Assembly: GCA_024169445.1 (NCBI GenBank) | Contig: JALKFA010000001.1 | Location: forward strand, 806,001-870,000 | Length of the DNA: 64,000 nt | Reading direction: 5' to 3' | Source: Buttiauxella agrestis ATCC 33320 | GTDB taxonomy: Bacteria > Pseudomonadota > Gammaproteobacteria > Enterobacterales > Enterobacteriaceae | Shown: in pieces, positions 1-8,742 of the stretch | Layout: each line of letters begins with the position of its first letter | Numbering within the stretch: the stretch's first letter is position 1 | Notes under the pieces: model-generated | Database searches by the model: none | Told to the model about the DNA's origin: nothing | Seen by the model: only the letters and a program-made list of their open reading frames with translations | Made by a program: the position numbers and the translations under genes

Positions 1-211
1 AGGCGTTAACTCTTACGTAACAAATCTGAATACGCATCCGGCCTATAAGTCTTTCCGTAAATCACGCGCACAATTGCGCAAAGCGGATCAAGAAGTTACA
101 GCCAGCAATATGATTCATAAGCTGAAAGGGTATTCCACGAAGGGTAGTAGCTATAACAACTATCTATTTGCGATGTACCAAACCAATCAGCGTTTTATGG
201 CACCGAACTAA
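1..211 (+). CDS. bax: Bax protein, 3' end only
   Basis: Open reading frame entering from the left edge (first complete codon at base 2) and ending with TAA at 209-211; only the last 69 residues are present. The tail reads through NLNTHPAY and ends in QRFMAPN. Bax-type proteins carry a glucosaminidase (peptidoglycan hydrolase-like) domain and this would be its C-terminal end. The assignment leans on context: in E. coli bax lies beside and convergent to xylR, the same arrangement as here. A terminator follows at 251-278. The catalytic part is outside the window, so activity cannot be judged. Confidence 0.75.
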   Translation, partial: GVNSYVTNLNTHPAYKSFRKSRAQLRKADQEVTASNMIHKLKGYSTKGSSYNNYLFAMYQTNQRFMAPN

Positions 212-250
212 ATAATTAAAATAGATTGTTAATAATAAGTAATAAATTCA

Positions 251-278
251 CGCCTTCATATTGAAGGCGTTTTTTTTG
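251..278 (+). terminator. Rho-independent terminator after bax
   Basis: Perfect 8-bp stem CGCCTTCA/TGAAGGCG (251-258 and 262-269) with a 3-nt loop, followed by eight T on the plus strand. It lies between convergent bax and xylR; the T tract serves bax, and no comparable T run exists on the minus strand. Confidence 0.85.
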
Positions 279-292
279 CCCTAAAGCATTCA

Positions 293-1471
293 TCAGACTA
301 ATATTTCGCTATACCTTTCGCGGTGTTCCTTCGGCGTCGCGTCATATTCTTTCTTAAACACTGAATAGAAATACTGCAGTGAGGGATAACCACACATCTG
401 CGATATTTCGTTGATCGACAAGGATGTAGAGACCAACAAGCTGCGCGCTTTTTCCAGTTTTTCGGCGTGAATCATTGCATGAATCGTCTCGCCAACTTCC
501 TCTTTGAAACGCTTCTCCAGGTTTGAACGCGAGATCCCCACCGCATCCAACACCTGTTCCACTTTTATCCCTTTGCAGGCGTGATTACGGATGTAGTGCA
601 TGGCCTGAATCACGGCAGGGTCGTGCAAAGAACGGTAATCCGTTGAGCGCCGTTCGACCACGCGTACCGGTGGCACCAGAACTCTTTGTAAGGCGAGCGG
701 TTCGTTGTCCATCAAGCGATGCAGTAATTTGGCCGCCTGATACCCCATTTGCCTTGTCCCTTGTGCGACCGATGAAAGTGCTACGCGTGATAAGTAACGC
801 GTCAGCTCTTCGTTATCAATGCCAATCACACACAGCTTTTCTGGCACTGGAATATGCAGATGTTCACAGACTTGCAGCAGATGCCGCGCACGAGCATCTG
901 TCACCGCGATAATCCCAGTCTGTGGAGGCAGCGTTTGCACCCAATCAGCCAAACGATTTTGCGCGTGTTGCCAGTTTTCCGGCGCCGTTTCTATTCCCTG
1001 ATAAACCACACCGCGGTATTTTTCTTTCGCCACCAGTTGGTTAAAGGCATATTCGCGCTCCATTGCCCAGCGTTTACCGCTGGAGTTCGGCAGACCATAG
1101 AATGCAAAACGCTGAACGCCCTTCTCCTTAAGATGCAGAAATGCACTTTCTACTAATGCGTGGTTATCAGTGGCGATGTAATGCACTGGTGGATAATGTT
1201 CGGGTAAATGATATGACCCACCGACACCCACAATTGGAACGTCAGCACCGTCGAGCAAACGCTGGATTTGCGCATCATCGAAATCGGCAATCACCCCATC
1301 GCCCAACCACTCTTTGATGTTATCGATACGAGCGCGGAAATCCTCTTCAATAAAAATGTCCCACTCAGATTGAGACGCCTGCAAATATTCGCCAACCCCT
1401 TCCACCACCTGGCGGTCGTAGGCTTTATTGGCATTGAATAACAACGTAATGCGATGACGTTTCTCAAACAT
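293..1471 (-). CDS. xylR: Xylose operon activator XylR
   Basis: 392 residues, the same length as E. coli XylR and nearly collinear with it from MFEKRHRI onward. The N-terminal ~280 residues form a LacI/periplasmic-binding-type D-xylose sensing domain (for example VIADFDDAQI and GVGGSYHLPE). The last ~100 residues are an AraC-type double helix-turn-helix (ISRSNLEKRFKEEVGET, then INEISQMCGYPSLQYFYSVFKKEY). In E. coli XylR with D-xylose activates the divergent xylA and xylF promoters together with CRP. It lies downstream of xylFGH on the same strand, separated by 96 bp containing a strong hairpin. Confidence 0.97.
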   Translation of the reverse strand: MFEKRHRITLLFNANKAYDRQVVEGVGEYLQASQSEWDIFIEEDFRARIDNIKEWLGDGVIADFDDAQIQRLLDGADVPIVGVGGSYHLPEHYPPVHYIATDNHALVESAFLHLKEKGVQRFAFYGLPNSSGKRWAMEREYAFNQLVAKEKYRGVVYQGIETAPENWQHAQNRLADWVQTLPPQTGIIAVTDARARHLLQVCEHLHIPVPEKLCVIGIDNEELTRYLSRVALSSVAQGTRQMGYQAAKLLHRLMDNEPLALQRVLVPPVRVVERRSTDYRSLHDPAVIQAMHYIRNHACKGIKVEQVLDAVGISRSNLEKRFKEEVGETIHAMIHAEKLEKARSLLVSTSLSINEISQMCGYPSLQYFYSVFKKEYDATPKEHRERYSEILV

Positions 1472-1521
1472 ACTTTTTCATTCCTGATGACAAAACCGTA
1501 TGTGCAATACCATAACTGTAA

Positions 1522-1550
1522 CAATGCCGGGGAACCTGGCCCCGGCATTG
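1522..1550 (-). other. Intercistronic hairpin xylH-xylR
   Basis: Perfect 11-bp inverted repeat CAATGCCGGGG/CCCCGGCATTG with a 7-nt loop in the 96-bp gap between xylH and xylR. No T run follows on the minus strand, so it reads as an mRNA 3'-end stabiliser or a partial stop that lowers xylR expression relative to xylFGH, rather than a full terminator. Confidence 0.6.
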
Positions 1551-1567
1551 TGATCCTTTGCACACTC

Positions 1568-2749
1568 TTATGCGCGGCGCTTGGTCGCCGAATCCATCCA
1601 TACCGCCAGCAGCAAAATCGCCCCTTTGACGATGTACTGCCAGAACGTGGGCACATCCATCATGCTCATTCCGTTATCCAGAGAAGCCATGATAAAGGCG
1701 CCCATCACCGCTCCGGCAACGCTGCCCACGCCTCCCGCGAGACTGGTGCCACCAATCACACATGCGGCGATGGCATCAAGCTCAGCAATGTTCCCGGCAG
1801 ACGGTGAACCAGCCCCCAGACGTGAGCTTAGAATCAACCCGGCAATTGCTACCATTAACCCGTTGATAGCGAAAACGGCCAACTTGGTGCGCTCAACATT
1901 AATACCAGAAAGTCGTGCCGCTTCGATATTGCCGCCAATCGCATAAATGCGCCGCCCAAATGCAGTGCGGGTCGCCATAAACATGCCAGCCAGCAGTAAG
2001 AGCGTGAGGATCAATACCGGCGTTGGCACACCGCGGTAATCATTGAGCAGCCAGATTGCGCCAAGTACGATGACCGCGGTGATAGCCTGCCGCCCGACAA
2101 CGCCTGTCGATGCTGGTGTTGCCAGCCCCAAAGCCTGACGGCGAATACGCATCCGCCATTGCCAGGCAACAAAAGCGACCAGCCCTAAAGTACCGATACC
2201 AAAGCCAATGCCGTCCGGCAGATAACTTTGCCCGATTTGCGACATATCGACGCTGGTTGGAGAAACAGTGGTGCCGTTGGTAATGCCAATCAAAACGCCA
2301 CGAAATGCCAACATGCCGGCGAGCGTGACGATGAACGAAGGGACTTTGCGATAAGCTACCCACCAACCGTTCCACGCCCCCAACACCAGACCAAGCGCCA
2401 GTGTCACGACAATAGTCAGTGGTAACGGCCAGCCTAACCAGACATCAAAAATCGCCGCCACACCACCCAGCAAGCCCATCATCGAGCCGACAGAAAGGTC
2501 AATTTCCGCAGAGATAATGACGAATACCATGCCGACCGCCAGGATTCCGGTAATGGCTGTCTGGCGCAGTAAGTTGGAAACGTTTCTGGCGCTGAGATAG
2601 GCGCCTTCAGTGGTCCAGGTAAAGAACAACATGATCACCACAATCGCGGCAATCATGACAAAAACCTGTAGATTTAGCGCCCGCAACCCCGCAAAAGGTG
2701 AAGCTGCTGGTGCCGTGAGTTTCAGTTCAGACGGATTGCTTTTCGACAT
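1568..2749 (-). CDS. xylH: Xylose ABC transporter permease XylH
   Basis: 393-residue polytopic inner-membrane protein, the size of E. coli XylH, with about ten hydrophobic segments and the conserved [12 protein letters not shown] and [13 protein letters not shown] regions of the ribose/xylose (BPD_transp_2) permease family. It would form the membrane channel through which XylF-bound D-xylose passes, energised by XylG. The start ATG has a GAGGAG Shine-Dalgarno 8 nt upstream. The gene overlaps the end of xylG by 23 bp, indicating translational coupling. The C-terminus ends in DSATKRRA. Confidence 0.97.
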   Translation of the reverse strand: MSKSNPSELKLTAPAASPFAGLRALNLQVFVMIAAIVVIMLFFTWTTEGAYLSARNVSNLLRQTAITGILAVGMVFVIISAEIDLSVGSMMGLLGGVAAIFDVWLGWPLPLTIVVTLALGLVLGAWNGWWVAYRKVPSFIVTLAGMLAFRGVLIGITNGTTVSPTSVDMSQIGQSYLPDGIGFGIGTLGLVAFVAWQWRMRIRRQALGLATPASTGVVGRQAITAVIVLGAIWLLNDYRGVPTPVLILTLLLLAGMFMATRTAFGRRIYAIGGNIEAARLSGINVERTKLAVFAINGLMVAIAGLILSSRLGAGSPSAGNIAELDAIAACVIGGTSLAGGVGSVAGAVMGAFIMASLDNGMSMMDVPTFWQYIVKGAILLLAVWMDSATKRRA

Positions 2750-4268
2750 GCTTTTCGCTCCTCAGTGCAGCTTCCATAACCTGTTCCTGGGTCAAATTGT
2801 TATTAATCAGGTCGGCTTTGATTCGCCCCTCGTGCATCACCAGCACTCTGTCACTCAGACCGAGCACTTCCGGCAATTCAGATGAAATAACAATCACCGC
2901 AATGCCTTGCTGCACCAGTTGGTTGATCAGTTTGTAGATTTCATATTTCGCACCGATATCAATGCCGCGCGTGGGTTCATCCAGAATCAGGATGCGAGGA
3001 TTGAGCAGCAGACAGCGCGCCAGAATTGCTTTTTGCTGATTACCACCACTCAGGCGGCCAATAGCCAAATCAGGCGACGAAGTTTTCACTTTTAACCGCT
3101 CAATTGATTGCAGGATGCAGTTAAGCTCTGCGGCGTCATCAAGGTGAGTGAGAGCCCCAGAAAACTGATTCAAGGCGGCAAGGGTGATGTTTTGCCCTAC
3201 CGCCATAATCGGCACGATGCCATCTCTTTTTCGATCTTCAGGCACCATGGCAATACCGTGGGCAATAGCTTGCTGGCAATTGCTGATAGCGACAGGTTCG
3301 TTATCAATGAAAATACGACCTTCAGATTTCCCGGGCCAAACGCCGAACAGGCACTGAACCGCTTCGGTTCGCCCTGCGCCAACCAGCCCCGCTATTCCAA
3401 GGATTTCGCCTTTGTGCAGTGAAAATGAAATATCGTTGACGCGTTTGATATGCCGGTTGACGGGATGCCAGGCAGTAAGATGCTCGACGCGAAGAATTTC
3501 ATCACCGGTCTGATGCGGCTCATTTGGGTAGAGCGCGGTTAACTCACGCCCAACCATCATGGTAATGATGTCTTCTTCCTGCATGAGTGCTGCATCGCGT
3601 GTACCAATCGGTTTTCCGTCGCGGATAACGCAAATGGTATCGGAAATCGCTTTAACTTCATTGAGCTTGTGGGAGATATATACACAGGCGATGCCGTGCG
3701 CTTGCAGGTCACGAATAATTCCCAGCAGCACCGCCGTTTCTTGCTCTGTTAACGAGGCCGTTGGCTCGTCGAGAATCAGCAATCGCACCTGTTTATTCAG
3801 CGCTTTGGCAATTTCGACCAGTTGTTGCTGCCCCAGCCCAAGCGACCCTACGCGGGTATCCGGAGAGATATTTAAGCTCACCTGCGCGAGCAACTTTTGG
3901 CAACGAAGGGTCATGCTGTCGTAGTCCAGCACACCATGCCGTGAAATTTCTGCCCCAAGGAAAATATTTTCCAGCACCGTCAAATGCTTAACCAGCGCCA
4001 ATTCCTGGTGAATGATGGCAATACCTTTGCGTTCGGTGTCGCGGATATGGCTCGCCTGCAGTTTTTCCCCGGCAAACCAGATTTCACCCTCGTAGCTGCC
4101 GTAAGGGTAAATACCGCAAAGTACTTTCATCAGCGTGGATTTGCCGGAGCCATTTTCACCACAAAGTGACATCACCTCTCCGGAATCTACTGACAGGCTG
4201 ACACTATCAACCGCCTTCACGACGCCGAAGGTCTTGGTGATATTTTTCATTTCCAGTAAACAAGGCAT
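2727..4268 (-). CDS. xylG: Xylose ABC transporter ATP-binding protein XylG
   Basis: 513 residues, equal to E. coli XylG: two fused ABC domains typical of sugar importers of the CUT2 class. The first domain has Walker [10 protein letters not shown] (about residue 38) and Walker [11 protein letters not shown]. The second has the degenerate P-loop GLVGAGRTE, signature LSGGNQQK and Walker [12 protein letters not shown]. The cytoplasmic protein powers D-xylose uptake with XylH and XylF. It lies 58 bp downstream of xylF, behind an intercistronic hairpin, and overlaps xylH by 23 bp. Confidence 0.97.
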   Translation of the reverse strand: MPCLLEMKNITKTFGVVKAVDSVSLSVDSGEVMSLCGENGSGKSTLMKVLCGIYPYGSYEGEIWFAGEKLQASHIRDTERKGIAIIHQELALVKHLTVLENIFLGAEISRHGVLDYDSMTLRCQKLLAQVSLNISPDTRVGSLGLGQQQLVEIAKALNKQVRLLILDEPTASLTEQETAVLLGIIRDLQAHGIACVYISHKLNEVKAISDTICVIRDGKPIGTRDAALMQEEDIITMMVGRELTALYPNEPHQTGDEILRVEHLTAWHPVNRHIKRVNDISFSLHKGEILGIAGLVGAGRTEAVQCLFGVWPGKSEGRIFIDNEPVAISNCQQAIAHGIAMVPEDRKRDGIVPIMAVGQNITLAALNQFSGALTHLDDAAELNCILQSIERLKVKTSSPDLAIGRLSGGNQQKAILARCLLLNPRILILDEPTRGIDIGAKYEIYKLINQLVQQGIAVIVISSELPEVLGLSDRVLVMHEGRIKADLINNNLTQEQVMEAALRSEKHVEKQSV

Positions 4269-4296
4269 AGCCCCTCCTTTACCTGGTTACAGGATA

Positions 4297-4320
4297 GCGC
4301 CCGTGGGAAAACACGGGCGC
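4297..4320 (-). other. Intercistronic hairpin xylF-xylG
   Basis: Perfect 9-bp stem GCGCCCGTG/CACGGGCGC with a 6-nt loop, 6 nt beyond the xylF stop. Such hairpins after binding-protein genes usually stabilise the upstream message so that the binding protein is made in excess over the ATPase and permease. No T tract follows. Confidence 0.6.
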
Positions 4321-4326
4321 AGCAGG

Positions 4327-5325
4327 TTATAGCTCGCTCTTTTTGTGGAAACCGTCAGCCACAATGGTGCTGTCGATATTAGCTTTGTCGACTTCGATTG
4401 GAGTAAGAAGGCGTGAAGGGACATCTTTAACGCCATTATTCAGCTTGGCATCCGATGCCGGTTGTTTGCCCTCGCCCAGTTCAACGGCAATTTCCGCTGC
4501 TGTATTTGCGAGTTGGGTGATTGGCTTATAAACCGTCATGGTCTGCGTACCGGCGATAATACGTTTTACACCGGCTAAATCGGCGTCTTGCCCAGAAATG
4601 GCCACTTTGCCCGCCAACCCTTGCGCACTTAACGCCTGGATTGCCCCACCAGCTGTCGCATCATTTGATGCCACAACCGCATCAATTTTATTGTTATTAG
4701 CCGTTAGCGCATTTTCCATGATTTTCAATGCGTTTTCAGGCAACCAACCATCAGCCCATTGATCGCCGACGACTTTTATTTTCCCGCTATCAATATATGG
4801 TTTTAATACTTTCATCTGCCCTTGACGGAATAACTTCGCATTATTATCAACTGGCGAACCACCCATCAGGAAATAATTACCAGAAGGTACTTTATTAACA
4901 ATGCTTTGTGCCTGAAGCTCACCGACTTTTTCATTATCAAATGAAATATAATAATCAATGTCGGCATTATTAATCATGCGATCATAAGCTAATACTTTTA
5001 TGCCCTCTCTTTTGGCTTCGGCAATCACGTTGCTCAATACCTGGCCGTTATAAGGAATAATGACCAGCACATCCACGCCACGGTTGATCATGTTTTCTAT
5101 TTGCGACATTTGCGTTTCTTCGTTGCCATTAGCGGACTGTACAAAGACTTTCGCCCCCAAAGATTCGGCTTTCTTAACAAAAATATCGCGGTCTTTCTGC
5201 CAGCGTTCCAGGCGTAAATCATCAATTGCCATGCCGATTTTAACTTCTTTGGCGATACTGCAGGCACTGGTTAGAACAAGCGAGGCACACAACGTTAGTA
5301 AGAGGTTCTTAATCTTCATTCGCAT
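4327..5325 (-). CDS. xylF: D-xylose-binding periplasmic protein XylF
   Basis: Periplasmic high-affinity D-xylose receptor of the xylFGH importer. After a Sec signal peptide (basic start, hydrophobic core, cut near SIA-KEVKIG), the mature protein is a type I sugar-binding fold nearly identical to E. coli XylF (WQKDRDIFVKKAESLGAKVF, FLMGGSPVDNNAKLFR, VASNDATAGGAIQALSAQG). The reading frame is open 32 codons further upstream. I place the start at the ATG at 5323-5325 (332 aa) because AGG lies 9 nt before it; the next ATG, at 5317-5319, gives 330 aa, the E. coli length, and is equally possible. Confidence 0.95.
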   Translation of the reverse strand: MRMKIKNLLLTLCASLVLTSACSIAKEVKIGMAIDDLRLERWQKDRDIFVKKAESLGAKVFVQSANGNEETQMSQIENMINRGVDVLVIIPYNGQVLSNVIAEAKREGIKVLAYDRMINNADIDYYISFDNEKVGELQAQSIVNKVPSGNYFLMGGSPVDNNAKLFRQGQMKVLKPYIDSGKIKVVGDQWADGWLPENALKIMENALTANNNKIDAVVASNDATAGGAIQALSAQGLAGKVAISGQDADLAGVKRIIAGTQTMTVYKPITQLANTAAEIAVELGEGKQPASDAKLNNGVKDVPSRLLTPIEVDKANIDSTIVADGFHKKSEL

Positions 5326-5671
5326 TTTTTTATACCTGTGTAGGGTGGGATAAATCGGATTAAAAATTATTAACATCTGTTGACCGGTTCGAATTGTTGA
5401 CTGTGAATACAAATCCAGCAATTACAGATTTTCATCTTCCCATTACGTTTTTTGGTTTAATTTCTAATTTATGATGGCGATCTGCTTTTAATTTAACAAA
5501 TGCATTCGTTGCTTTATTTATTGGAATAACCATAAAGATACTTCATTCATTATTTTCAACATTTTTTGCGAGGCAGCGCACATTTGAGCATTCTCTTAAT
5601 CACAGTGTGAAATAACGTAATTGAGCAAACTCCAGGGAAAATACAGGATGGTTACAGAATCGCTTACTTGC
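5326..5671. promoter_or_regulatory. Divergent xylF/xylA promoter region with two XylR-like sites
   Basis: AT-rich stretch between the divergent xylF and xylA genes, without an ORF. GAAATAACGTAATTGAGCAA at 5609-5628 (plus) closely matches my memory of the E. coli xylA-side XylR operator and promoter. On the minus strand, CAAAAAACGTAATGGGAAGA at 5435-5454 shares the AACGTAAT core and is the likely xylF-side operator. A TGTGA motif at 5606-5610 abuts the first site and may be half of a CRP site. The sites are about 170 bp apart, compatible with the looping proposed for XylR. Not tested here. Confidence 0.6.
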
Positions 5672-5798
5672 TATACCCAAAATAATTCGAGTTGCAGGAA
5701 GGCGGCAATCGAATGAATCCCGATGAGCTTACTCAGGTAAGTGATTCGGGTGAGTGAGAGCAGCCAACACCCCTGCATCTTGAAGGACGACGGGTATA
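5672..5798 (+). repeat. ERIC element in the xylA leader
   Basis: Exactly 127 bp, beginning TATACCCAAAATAATTCGAG and ending GACGGGTATA. The ends form the long inverted repeat of enterobacterial repetitive intergenic consensus (ERIC) elements, and the centre carries variants of both classic ERIC primer sites (AATGAATCCCGATGAGCTTAC and GTAAGTGATTCGGGTGAG). It lies between the conserved xylA promoter region and the xylA start, 24 bp upstream of the ATG, so it is probably transcribed as part of the xylA leader. Confidence 0.92.
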
Positions 5799-5822
5799 TT
5801 CCCCCTGATTACGGAGTCAATT

Positions 5823-7145
5823 ATGCAAGCCTATTTCGACCAACTTGAACGTGTACGTTTTGAAGGCCCTAAAACCGCTAACCCACTGGCATTTCGTCAC
5901 TACAATCCAGATGAAATCGTGCTGGGTAAACGTATGGAAGAACACCTGCGCTTTGCCGCTTGTTACTGGCATAACTTCTGCTGGAATGGTGCCGACATGT
6001 TTGGTGCCGGTTCGTTTGAACGTCCGTGGCAGCAAGCTGGCGACGCATTAGGCCTGGCAAAATTAAAAGCTGATGTGGCGTTCGAGTTCTTCCACAAGCT
6101 GAATGTCCCGTATTACTGCTTCCATGATGTGGACGTTTCGCCAGAAGGCGCATCGCTGAAAGAGTACCTGAATAACTTCGCGAAAATGACCGAAGTGCTG
6201 GCGAAAAAGCAGCAAGAAAGCGGCGTGAAATTGCTGTGGGGTACAGCCAACTGCTTTACCAATCCTCGTTATGGCGCAGGTGCTGCGACCAGCCCAGATC
6301 CAGAAGTATTCTCCTGGGCGGCAACGCAAGTCGTCACCGCAATGAATGCCACTCACCAGTTGGGCGGCGAAAACTATGTGCTTTGGGGTGGCCGTGAAGG
6401 TTACGAATCCCTGCTCAATACCGATTTGCGCCAGGAACGTGAGCAAATTGGCCGCTTCTTGCAGATGGTGGTTGAGCACAAACATAAAATTGGTTTCCGC
6501 GGCACGTTGCTTATCGAACCGAAACCGCAGGAGCCAACCAAGCACCAATACGATTACGATGTTGCGACGGTCTACGGTTTCCTGAAGCAGTTCGGTCTGG
6601 AAAAAGAGATCAAAGTAAACATTGAAGCGAACCACGCGACACTTGCCGGTCACTCATTCCATCACGAAATTGCCAGCGCCATTGCGTTGGGTATCTTCGG
6701 TTCCGTCGATGCCAACCGTGGCGACCCGCAACTGGGTTGGGATACCGACCAGTTCCCGAACAGCGTGGAAGAAAACTCACTGGTGATGTACGAAATTCTC
6801 AAAGCAGGTGGTTTCACCACTGGCGGCCTGAACTTTGACGCCAAAGTGCGCCGTCAGAGTACCGACAAGTACGACTTGTTCTATGGTCACATTGGTGCGA
6901 TGGATGTGATGGCGCTGTCACTGAAAATTGCCGCACGCATGATTGAAGATGGCGAACTGGATAAACGCGTTGCGAAACGTTATGCCGGTTGGAATGGTGA
7001 ACTTGGTCAGCAAATTCTGAAAGGGCAAATGTCGCTTTCACAAATTGCACAGTACGCTGAACAGCATGACCTGAATCCACAGCATCAAAGTGGGCATCAG
7101 GAATTACTGGAAAACCTGGTCAATCATTACCTGTTCGACAGATAA
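5823..7145 (+). CDS. xylA: Xylose isomerase
   Basis: 440 residues, as in E. coli. Cytoplasmic enzyme converting D-xylose to D-xylulose. Conserved class II xylose isomerase residues are visible: His101 and Asp104 in [27 protein letters not shown] (metal Glu and catalytic Lys), [36 protein letters not shown] and [11 protein letters not shown]. The start has a GGAG box at about -11 (ACGGAGTCAATTATG). It is divergent from xylF and followed by xylB. The leader is lengthened by the upstream ERIC element. Confidence 0.98.
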   Translation: MQAYFDQLERVRFEGPKTANPLAFRHYNPDEIVLGKRMEEHLRFAACYWHNFCWNGADMFGAGSFERPWQQAGDALGLAKLKADVAFEFFHKLNVPYYCFHDVDVSPEGASLKEYLNNFAKMTEVLAKKQQESGVKLLWGTANCFTNPRYGAGAATSPDPEVFSWAATQVVTAMNATHQLGGENYVLWGGREGYESLLNTDLRQEREQIGRFLQMVVEHKHKIGFRGTLLIEPKPQEPTKHQYDYDVATVYGFLKQFGLEKEIKVNIEANHATLAGHSFHHEIASAIALGIFGSVDANRGDPQLGWDTDQFPNSVEENSLVMYEILKAGGFTTGGLNFDAKVRRQSTDKYDLFYGHIGAMDVMALSLKIAARMIEDGELDKRVAKRYAGWNGELGQQILKGQMSLSQIAQYAEQHDLNPQHQSGHQELLENLVNHYLFDR

Positions 7146-7165
7146 GTTTAAACCGTAGTTGAAAT

Positions 7166-7224
7166 GGTGGATGACGCTTTGCTTATCCACCCTACGAATT
7201 CCCGCGCCACGTTTTACGTGGCGC
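7166..7224 (+). repeat. REP-like palindrome plus hairpin between xylA and xylB
   Basis: The 96-bp xylA-xylB gap holds a REP-type palindrome (GGTGGATGACGC..GCTTATCCACCCTAC, 7166-7195) and then a perfect 9-bp hairpin GCGCCACGT/ACGTGGCGC (7204-7212 and 7216-7224), 17 nt before xylB. Either can stabilise xylA mRNA and lower xylB expression relative to xylA. Confidence 0.7.
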
Positions 7225-7241
7225 GTTTGTAAGGAGTCGAT

Positions 7242-8696
7242 ATGTACATCGGAATCGATCTCGGCACCTCGGGTGTGAAAGCGATTTTGCTCGGAGAGCA
7301 AGGCGAAGTGCTGGCTTCAAGGACTGAAACGCTGACCGTGTCACGTCCACATCCGTTATGGTCGGAGCAAGATCCAGAGCACTGGTGGCAAGCAACAGAC
7401 CGCGCAATGAAAGCGCTCGGCGAGCAGCACTCTCTTAAAGATGTGAAAGCGTTGGGGATTGCTGGGCAGATGCACGGTGCAACACTGCTCGATAGCCAGC
7501 AGAACGTGTTGCGCCCGGCAATTTTATGGAATGACGGTCGCAGCGCAGAAGAGTGCGCCTTGCTTGAAGCAAGCGTACCCGATTCCCGCCAAATTACCGG
7601 CAACCTGATGATGCCAGGTTTTACCGCACCAAAACTGCTGTGGGTGAAACGCCATGAACCTGAAGTCTTCGCGAAAATAGATAAAGTCCTGCTGCCGAAA
7701 GATTACCTGCGTCTGCGTATGAGCGGCGTGTTTGCCAGCGATATGTCTGACGCCGCAGGTACCATGTGGCTGGATGTCACGAAGCGCGACTGGAGCGATA
7801 AAATGCTCGACGCGTGCCAGTTGAGTCGCCAGCAAATGCCAGATTTATTCGAAGGCAGCGAGATTACTGGCACATTGAAAGCAGACGTCGCACGTGCGTG
7901 GAATATGCCTGCCGTACCGGTGGTTGCAGGCGGTGGCGATAACGCCGCGGGCGCAGTCGGTGTCGGCATGATGGATGCGGGCCAGGCTATGTTATCGTTG
8001 GGAACGTCTGGCGTTTACTTTGCGGTAAGTGAAGGATTCCTCAGTAAACCGGAAAGTGCCGTCCACAGCTTCTGCCATGCTCTACCCCATCGCTGGCACC
8101 TCATGTCAGTGATGCTCAGCGCCGCATCGTGTCTCGATTGGGCGGCAAAATTAACCGGTATCGAGAGCGTTCCGGCACTGCTGGAAGCCGCCGAAAAAGC
8201 CGATGAAGACGCTGGTGAGATCTGGTTTTTACCGTATCTGTCTGGCGAGCGTACGCCGCACAATAATCCACAGGCAAAAGGCGTTTTCTTTGGCCTGACC
8301 CATCAGCATGGGCCAGCCGAACTGGCCCGCGCCGTGTTAGAAGGCGTAGGTTATGCGCTGGCGGATGGTATGGACGTGGTGCATTCCTGCGGAGTCACAC
8401 CGCAAAGTGTCACACTGATTGGCGGTGGGGCGCGCAGCCCGTACTGGCGGCAAATGCTGGCAGATATCAGTGGGCAAACGCTAGATTATCGCACCGGTGG
8501 AGATGTCGGCCCAGCGCTGGGTGCAGCACGGCTGGCGCAAATCGCCATGTCGCCAGATAAACCGCTGCAAGCGCTGCTTCCGCAGTTACCGCTTGAGCAA
8601 CAGCACAAACCAGACATGGCCCGACATGAGCAATATCAGGCACGTAGAAAAGTGTTTAACCAGATTTATCAGCAGTTGTTACCGCTGATGTCGTGA
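7242..8696 (+). CDS. xylB: Xylulokinase
   Basis: 484 residues, the E. coli length; FGGY-family sugar kinase that phosphorylates D-xylulose to xylulose 5-phosphate, feeding the pentose phosphate pathway. The N-terminus MYIGIDLGTSGVKAILL is the phosphate-1 motif; WSEQDPEHWW, GIAGQMHGATLLD and ILWNDGRS follow, and the second domain has the adenosine motif LIGGGARSPYWRQMLAD. AAGGAG lies 6 nt before the ATG. It follows xylA in an apparent operon and converges on gntU. Confidence 0.97.
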   Translation: MYIGIDLGTSGVKAILLGEQGEVLASRTETLTVSRPHPLWSEQDPEHWWQATDRAMKALGEQHSLKDVKALGIAGQMHGATLLDSQQNVLRPAILWNDGRSAEECALLEASVPDSRQITGNLMMPGFTAPKLLWVKRHEPEVFAKIDKVLLPKDYLRLRMSGVFASDMSDAAGTMWLDVTKRDWSDKMLDACQLSRQQMPDLFEGSEITGTLKADVARAWNMPAVPVVAGGGDNAAGAVGVGMMDAGQAMLSLGTSGVYFAVSEGFLSKPESAVHSFCHALPHRWHLMSVMLSAASCLDWAAKLTGIESVPALLEAAEKADEDAGEIWFLPYLSGERTPHNNPQAKGVFFGLTHQHGPAELARAVLEGVGYALADGMDVVHSCGVTPQSVTLIGGGARSPYWRQMLADISGQTLDYRTGGDVGPALGAARLAQIAMSPDKPLQALLPQLPLEQQHKPDMARHEQYQARRKVFNQIYQQLLPLMS

Positions 8697-8706
8697 CACA
8701 AAACAT

Positions 8707-8731
8707 AACGCTCTGGATTTACCAGAGCGTT
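8707..8731. terminator. Hairpin between convergent xylB and gntU
   Basis: Perfect 10-bp stem AACGCTCTGG/CCAGAGCGTT with loop ATTTA, about midway between the two stop codons. On the minus strand it is followed by TATGTTTTGTG, a modest U-rich tract, so it probably ends gntU transcripts and may act in both directions. Confidence 0.6.
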
Positions 8732-8742
8732 AAATCACATAC

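Noticed and set aside
523-1156. Plus-strand frames within xylR
   Set aside because: Shadows of the real gene on the other strand with no family resemblance.
5326-5421. Upstream extension of xylF to 364 residues
   Set aside because: The extra 32 residues lack the family sequence, precede the ribosome-binding site and would bury the signal peptide.
6063-6653. 196-codon minus-strand frame inside xylA
   Set aside because: Antisense shadow; xylA is collinear with its family over its full length and the minus frame shows no recognisable domain or ribosome site.
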